A stretch of DNA of 64,000 bases, taken from positions 1 through 64,000 of IMG/VR virus record IMGVR_UViG_3300042197_003319; one strand, given 5' to 3'. Of the stretch, positions 33,529 through 39,105 are shown piece by piece (positions within the stretch are counted from its first letter, which is position 1; every line of letters starts with the position of its first letter). This DNA is from a virus. A program made the position numbers and the translations under genes. The notes under the pieces were generated by a model. It made no database searches, was not told where the DNA came from, and saw nothing but the letters and a program-made list of their open reading frames with translations.

Positions 33529-34125
33529 TCAGTTTACAACGATCTTATTTTTTTGCACTACCCCTCCCCATGAACCTTTGGGGAAAGCGTTAAACGCGAT
33601 TGAGTACCTCGGCTCGTCGTCAAGATTAAGCCTGACCCCGTGCCTGAGGTTTGACGGGAAGACCACCAACCTTCCCCGTTTGGCTGCAAGCTCCGCAGAC
33701 TCCCGGTCCTCCCCGTACAGAAAGAACAGATTCCGTTTCCATAGATTGACGTTGTCCGAAAAGTACGTTTCACCCCCCTTTCCTTCCGTCAGGTAAAATA
33801 CCCCGCTTACCAGGGAGTTGTTGTGCATGTGAAAGTGATGCTCAAAGCCCGTCTCTGTCAGGTTGGCCCAGGAAAGTATAATCTCCAACTTTGGGAACGG
33901 GTACCCAACCCTTTGGTTAACTGTCGCCAAACATTGGTCGAACCATTCGTGGAGTTCCTGGAATTCCGGTTTTGTGTGCAGGTCGGCCGCCTTGGTTATC
34001 AAATTGGCCGCCGTGTTCTCAAATTGCTCTTTTTTAACAGCTGCCAAAGCCGAGCTTGTTAGCTCATCGCTCGCCTGGAACGTAAACAGGCTAAGCCCAA
34101 GGATCTTTTGCTCCTGCATTTTCAA
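33529..34125 (-). CDS. 2OG-Fe(II) oxygenase-like protein
   Basis: 198 residues from a TTG at 34125 (or 196 from the ATG at 34119). The double-stranded beta-helix signature is present: HFHMHNNSLVSGVFYL with the HxH/D-like metal site, then FPSNLRHGVRLN with the distal His, and RYSIAFN with the 2-oxoglutarate-binding Arg. This is the putative 2OG-Fe(II) oxygenase type common in aquatic phages, thought to hydroxylate proteins or nucleotides. It is the first gene of a leftward cluster of small proteins. Confidence 0.8.
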   Translation of the reverse strand: MKMQEQKILGLSLFTFQASDELTSSALAAVKKEQFENTAANLITKAADLHTKPEFQELHEWFDQCLATVNQRVGYPFPKLEIILSWANLTETGFEHHFHMHNNSLVSGVFYLTEGKGGETYFSDNVNLWKRNLFFLYGEDRESAELAAKRGRLVVFPSNLRHGVRLNLDDEPRYSIAFNAFPKGSWGGVVQKNKIVVN

Positions 34126-34463
34126 AGTTTACCTGGGTTTGATTTCTGTCCAGGGCGCGAAAAATTAAAAAATTTTTTTTAATCCCCTCTATTAAACGTT
34201 ATGAACCGCCAGAGGGGGGGTGGGGGGGAGGGGGGTGGTGCGTAGCGGTTTTGCCGAGGCTCGACCTTCGGTCGTTCGTCTCGCAAACCGAAACTCGTTT
34301 GAGGCGGCTCGCTTTGAGCCGTTCGGTCAATGCGTGGCCAACGCCAGTTCTTTTTGGTTAAAGCTCCCGCTTCCTCTCCGAGGTTGCGGGTTGCGATGTG
34401 CGGCTGGTTGTCTCGATCGAGACATCGGCTTCACACTCAACCCGTAACTATGGAGTCATAACT
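34126..34463. promoter_or_regulatory. Divergent intergenic region with G-rich tract and palindromes
   Basis: 338 bp between divergent genes. Contents: A/T block around 34160-34182; three long G runs (34214-34220, 34222-34228, 34230-34235) able to form a G-quadruplex on the plus strand; small stems CGACC-TTC-GGTCG (34262-34274) and CGGCTC-GCTTT-GAGCCG (34305-34321); a perfect 14-bp palindrome GTCTCGATCGAGAC (34410-34423). A weak ORF at 34220-34447 spans it but has no convincing product. Likely a structured leader and operator for the plus-strand gene at 34464. Confidence 0.45.
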
Positions 34464-34907
34464 ATGAATAACAACGAAGCAACTACACTGGTGAAATCAT
34501 TCAACAACATCGATTTGGGTAAGTCGATGCGGTTGTTCAGTTCCTCTAACAAAGAGGACATCGCCAAGATCGGTGGCCAAACCCGTGCCGAAATCCGCAA
34601 GTCTTTGCGTGATTCCGGTCTCTCGGGCAACGCCCTGACCGCGGCGGTGAACGAGCGTTACTGCTCGCAGCTGGGCAAGTCCACCCTCGCTGGTAAAACC
34701 CTCGAGGCTGCTTTCGAGCAGACGGGCGCCCAGATCACCAATCAGACGGCGCGCCGGTCGAAGGGCATGCTCAAGCTCGTCACCACGCGCTCCAAGTTCG
34801 TTCCCGTAACCACGGAGGACGAGCTCGCAACCGTCGAGGCCAAGATCGCTCTGCTCAAGGCCAAGGCAGCCGAGCTCGCCGCGGAAGCCAAGACAATCGA
34901 AGCCTAA
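34464..34907 (+). CDS. Hypothetical protein with its own leader and terminator
   Basis: A 147-residue, Ala/Lys/Thr-rich, mostly helical protein with GGAG before the ATG at 34464. The C-terminal helix (VEAKIALLKAKAAELAAEAK) is highly amphipathic and Ala/Lys-rich, like histone H1- or phasin-type tails. Codon use is strongly biased (Ctc, Gcc, Aag). With a 338-bp leader and a strong terminator behind it, this is a monocistronic and probably highly expressed gene, perhaps a nucleoid- or RNA-binding protein. Confidence 0.6.
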   Translation: MNNNEATTLVKSFNNIDLGKSMRLFSSSNKEDIAKIGGQTRAEIRKSLRDSGLSGNALTAAVNERYCSQLGKSTLAGKTLEAAFEQTGAQITNQTARRSKGMLKLVTTRSKFVPVTTEDELATVEAKIALLKAKAAELAAEAKTIEA

Positions 34908-34926
34908 GCAACCTAGGCTCGACAAC

Positions 34927-34965
34927 GGAGGTCAGGGGTTTTCATCCCCCTGGCCTCCTTTTTTT
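34927..34965 (+). terminator. Strong rho-independent terminator
   Basis: Stem GGAGGTCAGGGG / CCCCTGGCCTCC (one G-T pair, 12 bp) with an 8-nt loop and a run of seven T after it. Stops transcription of the preceding monocistronic gene and shields the minus-strand gene downstream. Confidence 0.85.
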
Positions 34966-35007
34966 GTGTAGGTTTGGGGTCTTAACCCAATGGGTTTCTC
35001 TGTAGAA

Positions 35008-35469
35008 TCAGGATTCTTGACAATTCTTGACAGGCTGCGAATCCGCAACTTGTTGTAACACCGCAATATTGACAATTCCGCCTTTCGTCCCGTTTGCCTG
35101 ATCGTTCAGGCCAAGGGCCGGACGGGCGATCTTATCAATTTTGCCCAGAGCCTCGAAGTGCTGGTCGACTTCACGGACAGTCGCCGGCGTCGCGGCCTCA
35201 AGCACGGCTAACCCTTTGTCAACCTGCGTGACTACCCTTTCCAGGTATCCACCCGCGCGATTAGCCAACGTTTGCACAGTCTTTTCCGCCTGTTTGACCT
35301 GTATGGCATCTCTCAATGCAAGGCGCTTTGTAGCCCATCCTCCGCGCCGAATTCGGGCCTCTAGAGTGCTTGGCTTGAGTTTGTAGAACGTTGCAAGGTC
35401 AACAACTCGGGTTCCTCTTAGGTAATCAGCCTCAACCAATTTCCAATCTACGCCTATGTCCTTCGGCAT
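35008..35469 (-). CDS. Terminase small-subunit-like protein
   Basis: A 153-residue protein. The N-terminus (VDWKLVEADYLRGTRVVDLA, then FYKLKPSTLEARIRRGGWAT) is the DNA-binding helix-turn-helix of phage small terminases, followed by a helical oligomerisation region (VTQVDKGLAVLEAATPATVR). It would recognise the packaging site and regulate the large subunit. It lies about 17 kb from terL, alone on the minus strand in an early-type region. Its last codons are made of two CTTGAC elements 10 bp apart. A plain HTH regulator is the alternative. Confidence 0.6.
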   Translation of the reverse strand: MPKDIGVDWKLVEADYLRGTRVVDLATFYKLKPSTLEARIRRGGWATKRLALRDAIQVKQAEKTVQTLANRAGGYLERVVTQVDKGLAVLEAATPATVREVDQHFEALGKIDKIARPALGLNDQANGTKGGIVNIAVLQQVADSQPVKNCQES

Positions 35470-35510
35470 AGATGACTTATAACAGAAGGACAGAAAGTAG
35501 TCAATACACC

Positions 35511-35783
35511 ATGCAAACCAACCAAATCGAGGCGGTCTTGCGGGATGTTAACTATATGGCCCGGGTCAATGACCTGGTCGTTAACGCCCCTGCAAAACCC
35601 TCCCCGAACGTCCCACGAACCTTCGCTGAAGGGGTCAGCAGACTTGAGTCCAGCCCAGCTACTTCTTACTGGCTCATGGATGCTGTCCGAGACCTGGACA
35701 AACGTGACCCGGTGGATGCGTTGAACGACGCGGAAACCCTGGTCTTTCTGTTCAAGCTCAAGCTTGGCGAACCGACGACATGA
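35511..35783 (+). CDS. Hypothetical protein
   Basis: 90 residues from the ATG at 35511 (AGAAAG upstream). A start at 35472 would abut the divergent terminase-like gene. Sequence: MQTNQIEAVLRDVNYMARVN... with helical patterns and an acidic end (DALNDAETLVFLFKLKLGEP). Opens a run of small plus-strand genes. No family recognised. Confidence 0.5.
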   Translation: MQTNQIEAVLRDVNYMARVNDLVVNAPAKPSPNVPRTFAEGVSRLESSPATSYWLMDAVRDLDKRDPVDALNDAETLVFLFKLKLGEPTT

Positions 35784-35848
35784 CGCTGGCAAGACTTCGC
35801 AGGCTGTTTAAGAAGGCAGCCCGCATGAAAGAAAGGAGGCTCGCATGA
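35780..35848 (+). CDS. Tiny basic peptide or coupling ORF
   Basis: A 22-codon ORF (MTLARLRRLFKKAARMKERR...) joined to both neighbours by ATGA overlaps (35780-35783 and 35845-35848). It carries the AAAGGAGG site for the next gene. The peptide is strongly cationic and amphipathic. Either a real micropeptide or a translational link. Confidence 0.35.
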   Translation: MTLARLRRLFKKAARMKERRLA

Positions 35849-36078
35849 GCCATGCATTGGAAGACGACATCCTTGCAACGATGGTTAGTCCCGTTGTGGT
35901 GGGGCAGATCATCGACAAGGACGACGGAACCCGGGAGATCGTGACCTGGGTTGGCAACAACGACGGTGAGATCAACGTGATCACCGAGGTTCTGGCCGGC
36001 AAGGGCCGGTACTATTCGGTCGATCACAACCACAAGCTGGTCGACGCCATTGGCCGGCCGGTCACCTGGTCCAGATAG
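35845..36078 (+). CDS. Small beta-rich hypothetical protein
   Basis: A 77-residue acidic protein (MSHALEDDILATMVSPVVVG...) with alternating short strands (REIVTWVGNNDGEINVITEV) and a strong AAAGGAGG site. Followed directly by a terminator. No family recognised. Confidence 0.55.
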   Translation: MSHALEDDILATMVSPVVVGQIIDKDDGTREIVTWVGNNDGEINVITEVLAGKGRYYSVDHNHKLVDAIGRPVTWSR

Positions 36079-36095
36079 CAAATAGTTCAGTCAAG

Positions 36096-36139
36096 AAAGG
36101 GGGAGATGAGGCTTAACGGCCTTGTCTCCCCCTTTTTTT
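36096..36139 (+). terminator. Rho-independent terminator
   Basis: AAAGGGGGAGA pairs with TCTCCCCCTTT across an 18-nt loop that can form a small inner stem, followed by a run of seven T. Ends the 35.5-36.1 kb mini-operon. Confidence 0.85.
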
Positions 36140-36192
36140 GTGGACGGACAACAAACCAAACAACCAACCCCGTCCCGAAAGGATAAACAACC

Positions 36193-36384
36193 ATGAATAA
36201 CAATAGCATCCGCGTATTGTACGGCCAAGACGGCGGTATGATCCGCGTCAGCAGCATCGAAACCCCCAACCACAACGAAGCCGGTGCGCCCAAGCGTTAC
36301 CGCTTCGAGCTGGAAGGCGATTCGGAGCTGTTTGAGACCTACACCCCCGGTCAACGCAACGTCGTGCTCGAGGCGGTACTCTAA
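36193..36384 (+). CDS. Small hypothetical protein
   Basis: 63 residues (MNNNSIRVLYGQDGGMIRVS...). Strand-rich, with YRFELEGDSELFETYTPGQR. The start MNNN matches that of the monocistronic gene at 34464, perhaps because both use similar leader sequences. GAAAGGA precedes the ATG. Overlaps the next gene by one base (TAATG). Confidence 0.5.
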   Translation: MNNNSIRVLYGQDGGMIRVSSIETPNHNEAGAPKRYRFELEGDSELFETYTPGQRNVVLEAVL

Positions 36385-36578
36385 TGAAGTTCATCTGGCG
36401 TACCCCCAACAAAAGCAGCTCGACCAAGCACATCACCATTCAGCGCTACATTCCCAAGGAGTGGCGCCAGACGCACACGGAGCGCGAGAACTGGCATCAG
36501 TACCGCAAGGAACAGATGGTCAGGACGCCCCAGAATGCGCCCCTGGTTGGTCTTGACAGTCTCTTGACTGTTTCTTGA
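36384..36578 (+). CDS. Small hypothetical protein ending in a CTTGAC repeat array
   Basis: 64 residues, basic and His/Trp-bearing (MKFIWRTPNKSSSTKHITIQ...). The C-terminal codons for LDSLLTVS are made from an array of CTTGAC repeats, so the end may reflect a DNA element more than protein selection. No family recognised. Confidence 0.45.
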   Translation: MKFIWRTPNKSSSTKHITIQRYIPKEWRQTHTERENWHQYRKEQMVRTPQNAPLVGLDSLLTVS

Positions 36579-36590
36579 CAGATATCTGTC
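36552..36590. repeat. CTTGAC triple repeat with palindrome
   Basis: CTTGAC occurs at 36552, 36563 and 36574, exactly 11 bp apart. The last copy runs into the perfect palindrome GACAGATATCTGTC (36577-36590). The 12-mer TCTTGACTGTTT at 36562 recurs exactly at 42698. A regulator binding one face of the helix is the natural interpretation. Confidence 0.65.
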
Positions 36591-36612
36591 CTGTCCCCTA
36601 GACCAGTACAGA

Positions 36613-36659
36613 CAGGCTGGCCCCGTCGGATTCATAACTCCGGCGGGGTCAGAAGCCTG
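36613..36659 (+). promoter_or_regulatory. Long hairpin in the leader of the 36.7-38.7 kb operon
   Basis: A bipartite stem: CAGGCT pairs with AGCCTG (36654-36659), and inside it GGCCCCGTCGG (36619-36629) pairs with CCGGCGGGGTC (36640-36650) with a wobble. No T run follows, so it is not a classic terminator. It sits just before AGGAGAAAAGGAGA and the ATG at 36686. Probably stabilises or processes the mRNA of the small-gene operon. Confidence 0.5.
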
Positions 36660-36685
36660 CACTGCAGGAGAAAAGGAGACACACT

Positions 36686-36907
36686 ATGTTAGCCATCTAC
36701 AGACAAAATTCCCATCGAGAATGGGTCCTGTCCACCGTGTTTGCCGACAACGTCGCGGGCATGATGTGGCGGGAGTGGTTCGAGAAGGGCGGTTATGAAA
36801 CCAAGGTCAAGACGGTCAACTCGGTCAGTGAACTGGCCGATGTTCTCTCCCCGGAGGAAGAGCTCATGTCGGAGGTCCTGTCGGATCTCCAGAAGGAGAC
36901 CGAATGA
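36686..36907 (+). CDS. Small hypothetical protein
   Basis: 73 residues with a very good AAAGGAG site (MLAIYRQNSHREWVLSTVFA...). Mixed alpha/beta N-terminus with Trp-rich DNVAGMMWREWFEKGGYETK, then an acidic helix. First gene after the 36.6-kb hairpin. No family recognised. Confidence 0.55.
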   Translation: MLAIYRQNSHREWVLSTVFADNVAGMMWREWFEKGGYETKVKTVNSVSELADVLSPEEELMSEVLSDLQKETE

Positions 36908-37056
36908 AGCTGGTTGAGAAAGACGGCGAGTATTACCTGGAGTTCACGACACGGAGGGCCTTTGTGCTTTCCGTGGCCAAGGGGCTCCTGGTGATCGCCT
37001 CGGCCTTTGCTTCGTTCTACGCGCTTTGGCTGTTGGCTGCACTGTTTGACAAATGA
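36904..37056 (+). CDS. Small membrane protein
   Basis: 50 residues from the ATG at 36904 (MKLVEKDGEYYLEFTTRRAF...). A charged N-terminus precedes a single transmembrane helix (SVAKGLLVIASAFASFYALW). ATGA overlaps at both ends support it as a real gene. Unknown role, perhaps membrane association of an early function. Confidence 0.5.
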   Translation: MKLVEKDGEYYLEFTTRRAFVLSVAKGLLVIASAFASFYALWLLAALFDK

Positions 37057-37259
37057 ACCCCAAGAAATTCAAACGAGTTTGGTGGGGCTACATCAAGGCC
37101 GGGGACCGCGTGGTGTTTGACGAAAACGGCGAGGCTTACACCTTCGTCGGCAAAGACCCGCAAGACTCGGCCCACATCATCCTTGCCGACAGCCAGGGCA
37201 ACACGGGCAGTTTTCACAACTGCTTTTGCAGCCCTTACCTGCGGGGGGCGATGCTATGA
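37053..37259 (+). CDS. Small beta-rich hypothetical protein
   Basis: 68 residues (MNPKKFKRVWWGYIKAGDRV...). The pattern VVFDENGEAYTFVGKDP suggests an SH3-like barrel. It ends with FHNCFCSPYLRGAML. No family recognised. Confidence 0.5.
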   Translation: MNPKKFKRVWWGYIKAGDRVVFDENGEAYTFVGKDPQDSAHIILADSQGNTGSFHNCFCSPYLRGAML

Positions 37260-37279
37260 ACGCAACTTTAGGAGGATAA
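37256..37279 (+). promoter_or_regulatory. Seven-codon leader ORF carrying the next ribosome binding site
   Basis: An ATGA overlap opens a 7-codon frame (MNATLGG, then stop) whose last codons TTAGGAGGATAA are themselves the Shine-Dalgarno of the gene at 37283. Ribosomes finishing this mini-ORF would be placed on that start. Coupling device rather than a functional peptide. Confidence 0.4.
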
Positions 37280-37282
37280 ACA

Positions 37283-37471
37283 ATGACCAAAAACACAATC
37301 AAAAAGCAACTTAGATACGAGCAGAAGATGCTTAAAAAAGCCAAAGACTTTATGCTGAAAACCGAAGGTTACGCTGGAATCGCTTGTAGCGGTTCGGCAG
37401 ACATCGGTTTTTATGAGGGTCGAATTGCCCTGCTTGAATCTCGGTTAAGGGAGGAAAGCCGGAATCGATGA
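37283..37471 (+). CDS. Small helical hypothetical protein
   Basis: 62 residues, basic and helical (MTKNTIKKQLRYEQKMLKKA...), with a Gly/Ser/Cys-containing middle. Strong AGGAGGA site. Overlaps the next ATG by 4 bp. No family recognised. Confidence 0.5.
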   Translation: MTKNTIKKQLRYEQKMLKKAKDFMLKTEGYAGIACSGSADIGFYEGRIALLESRLREESRNR

Positions 37472-37722
37472 GCAACATCCGTACCCCTACCCGGAAATGG
37501 CTGGAAAAGTTACCGGACGCCTACAAAGAGGCGTTCTACGACAACCTGGCCAACTTCAAAACCAACGACCTTTGGGAATGGATCATTGATCTGTTGCCTT
37601 TGCGGGATGCGGAGGATCTGCTCGCCAACCTCACCAGTCACTGGGAGGAGGACGAGATCGGAACTCCGTACCGCAAGAGCATGAAGTCCCCAAGCGTCAA
37701 AACCAGAAAGGTTAAAACATGA
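37468..37722 (+). CDS. Small hypothetical protein
   Basis: 84 residues, helical, Trp-bearing (KLPDAYKEAFYDNLANFKTN, then DLWEWIIDLLPLRDAEDLLA) with a basic tail. Looks like a compact three-helix domain. ATGA overlaps on both sides. No family recognised. Confidence 0.5.
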   Translation: MSNIRTPTRKWLEKLPDAYKEAFYDNLANFKTNDLWEWIIDLLPLRDAEDLLANLTSHWEEDEIGTPYRKSMKSPSVKTRKVKT

Positions 37723-37910
37723 ACATGTATGACGCCATGGTCGGAGACATCTCCGATCAGATTCAAAAGCTACGTGAAGAGATGGGGGTCACTTCCCGCC
37801 TGGAGTGGGAAGGCCTCAAGGAAATAGTCGGGAAAAAAGCCCATGACCAGATCGTGGGCAACCTTCCCCGAACGGACGAGGACACGTTGTCCTTGGACAA
37901 ATGGGCATGA
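37719..37910 (+). CDS. Small hypothetical protein
   Basis: 63 residues (MNMYDAMVGDISDQIQKLRE...), helical and acidic. ATGA overlap with both neighbours. No family recognised. Confidence 0.45.
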   Translation: MNMYDAMVGDISDQIQKLREEMGVTSRLEWEGLKEIVGKKAHDQIVGNLPRTDEDTLSLDKWA

Positions 37911-38167
37911 TCGTAATCGACAAACCACTTAACGGACCCAACGGAGTTCCATTTTTGCAGCTCCTGATGGCCGTCCAGGGTCTTAGGGCCATCAACAACG
38001 GGATGAGACTCACGCGCATGGCCACACCGGCCGTGTGCATGGAGATCATCTCCAACGTGACCGGCGTTAAGTACAAACGAACCCACAGAAACATCGCGTT
38101 GGCCGATGGCGAAGCCGTGCTTGAAGCTGTCCGCCAGCAGAAAGGAAAGTCAAAGCCAAGGTCTTGA
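37907..38167 (+). CDS. Small hypothetical protein
   Basis: 86 residues from the ATG at 37907 (MIVIDKPLNGPNGVPFLQLL...), helical with a hydrophobic core (LRAINNGMRLTRMATPAVCM) and a basic end. Its stop lies in a TCTTGAC element that precedes the next gene. No family recognised. Confidence 0.5.
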   Translation: MIVIDKPLNGPNGVPFLQLLMAVQGLRAINNGMRLTRMATPAVCMEIISNVTGVKYKRTHRNIALADGEAVLEAVRQQKGKSKPRS

Positions 38168-38174
38168 CTTGTTT

Positions 38175-38321
38175 ATGACAAACATGGATACAACCGAAAA
38201 GCCTGACACAAAGGACATCACCGATGGTCGTGAACACCCTGACTGGGTAGCGGAACAGCGCGAAAGGTTTGAGCGCATGGACCGATACGACGAGTCCGGA
38301 TACTGGAGACACTTCCGATGA
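38175..38321 (+). CDS. Small acidic hypothetical protein
   Basis: 48 residues from the ATG at 38175, or slightly fewer from an internal ATG at 38184. Charged, Asp/Glu/Arg-rich (MTNMDTTEKPDTKDITDGRE...). The start directly follows the element GTCTTGACTTGTTT. No ribosome binding site is visible. Overlaps the zinc-finger-like gene by 4 bp. Confidence 0.4.
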   Translation: MTNMDTTEKPDTKDITDGREHPDWVAEQRERFERMDRYDESGYWRHFR

Positions 38322-38500
38322 GCTACACCGTACGCGAGTGCGACTGTGGCTCAGGCAAAACGTCTGACTGGGTATACGACGGCCACGGCATCCCGCTGTG
38401 CCGGACATGCCCGACATGTCACGACAAGAAGATATCGAAATATCGGGCCGATATCTTTGAGGCATACGTGCCCGATGAACAACTAGACGAGGATTATTAA
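38318..38500 (+). CDS. Small zinc-finger-like protein
   Basis: 60 residues. The Cys pattern ECDCGSGK, then LCRTCPTCH, gives two pairs of ligands (plus a His) about 18 residues apart, consistent with a zinc ribbon. Tyr/Asp-rich C-terminus. Possible nucleic-acid or protein-binding accessory. Confidence 0.55.
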   Translation: MSYTVRECDCGSGKTSDWVYDGHGIPLCRTCPTCHDKKISKYRADIFEAYVPDEQLDEDY

Positions 38501-38503
38501 ACC

Positions 38504-38689
38504 ATGAGCAGAGCCGACAAATGGGATGACATTGACTACACACCGGATGACACCGGCCAGGACGAGCCCATCGACACTCGTTCTTACGCTGAGATCGAAC
38601 GTTCTGACCGCAGTGATTACGCCTCGGAGATGGTCAGAAAAGGTAAATGGGACCCCATTCAAGCTGCCGAATATCGCATGGGCGCTTGA
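38504..38689 (+). CDS. Small acidic hypothetical protein
   Basis: 61 residues, very acidic (MSRADKWDDIDYTPDDTGQD...). Probably disordered at the N-terminus with a short helix at the end (KWDPIQAAEYRMGA). Such acidic phage proteins sometimes mimic DNA, but nothing specific supports that. Confidence 0.45.
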   Translation: MSRADKWDDIDYTPDDTGQDEPIDTRSYAEIERSDRSDYASEMVRKGKWDPIQAAEYRMGA

Positions 38690-38711
38690 GTAACTGGTGA
38701 CCAGACCCCGA

Positions 38712-38755
38712 TGGCAGGCGAGCCCCTGCCATTCGGTCTGTTCATTAGAACAGAC
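38712..38755 (+). promoter_or_regulatory. Tandem stem-loops upstream of the rIIA operon
   Basis: Two consecutive hairpins in a 92-bp gap: TGGCAGG-CGAGCC-CCTGCCA (38712-38731) and the perfect GTCTGTTC-ATTA-GAACAGAC (38736-38755). No T run follows. They precede the AAAGGAGGA of the next gene. Likely mRNA processing or stability elements, or a protein-binding leader. Confidence 0.5.
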
Positions 38756-38781
38756 AACCAATTAACCCAAAGGAGGATACT

Positions 38782-39105
38782 ATGTCTCATATCACCACTC
38801 CTACCCGTGAGCAGATCGACTTGTTCGGCGATGCCACGGACAGGAAAAATCAGGCGGACAAGGTGCGTAACGCCGTGTACCCGCTGTTCAAATTGAGTTA
38901 CGAGTCCGATCGGATGGCCCTTTTCCTCGGGGAAAAGTGGCAGGTCCGGGCGTATGACACTTCGAGGTCTTCGCTGGACGTGCACAAGCTGATCGAAACG
39001 CTGGCTGCCATGGGCGTGGATTCGCCCGCGCAGCTGGTGGACGGCTGCTATGCCAAGCAAACCTACCCTTCATTCCGGGCAACCCCCATTCCGGTGCTTG
39101 CCTAG
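38782..39105 (+). CDS. Hypothetical protein preceding rIIA
   Basis: A 107-residue alpha/beta protein with a strong AAAGGAGGA site (MSHITTPTREQIDLFGDATD...). The body (LGEKWQVRAYDTSRSSLDVH) looks like a complete small domain. Its stop (TAG) overlaps the rIIA ATG, so the two are translated together. No family recognised. Confidence 0.55.
   Translation: MSHITTPTREQIDLFGDATDRKNQADKVRNAVYPLFKLSYESDRMALFLGEKWQVRAYDTSRSSLDVHKLIETLAAMGVDSPAQLVDGCYAKQTYPSFRATPIPVLA

Noticed and set aside
34220-34447. A 75-codon plus-strand ORF in the divergent leader
   Set aside because: It overlaps the G-rich tract and palindromes and has no recognisable pattern; the region behaves as regulatory DNA.
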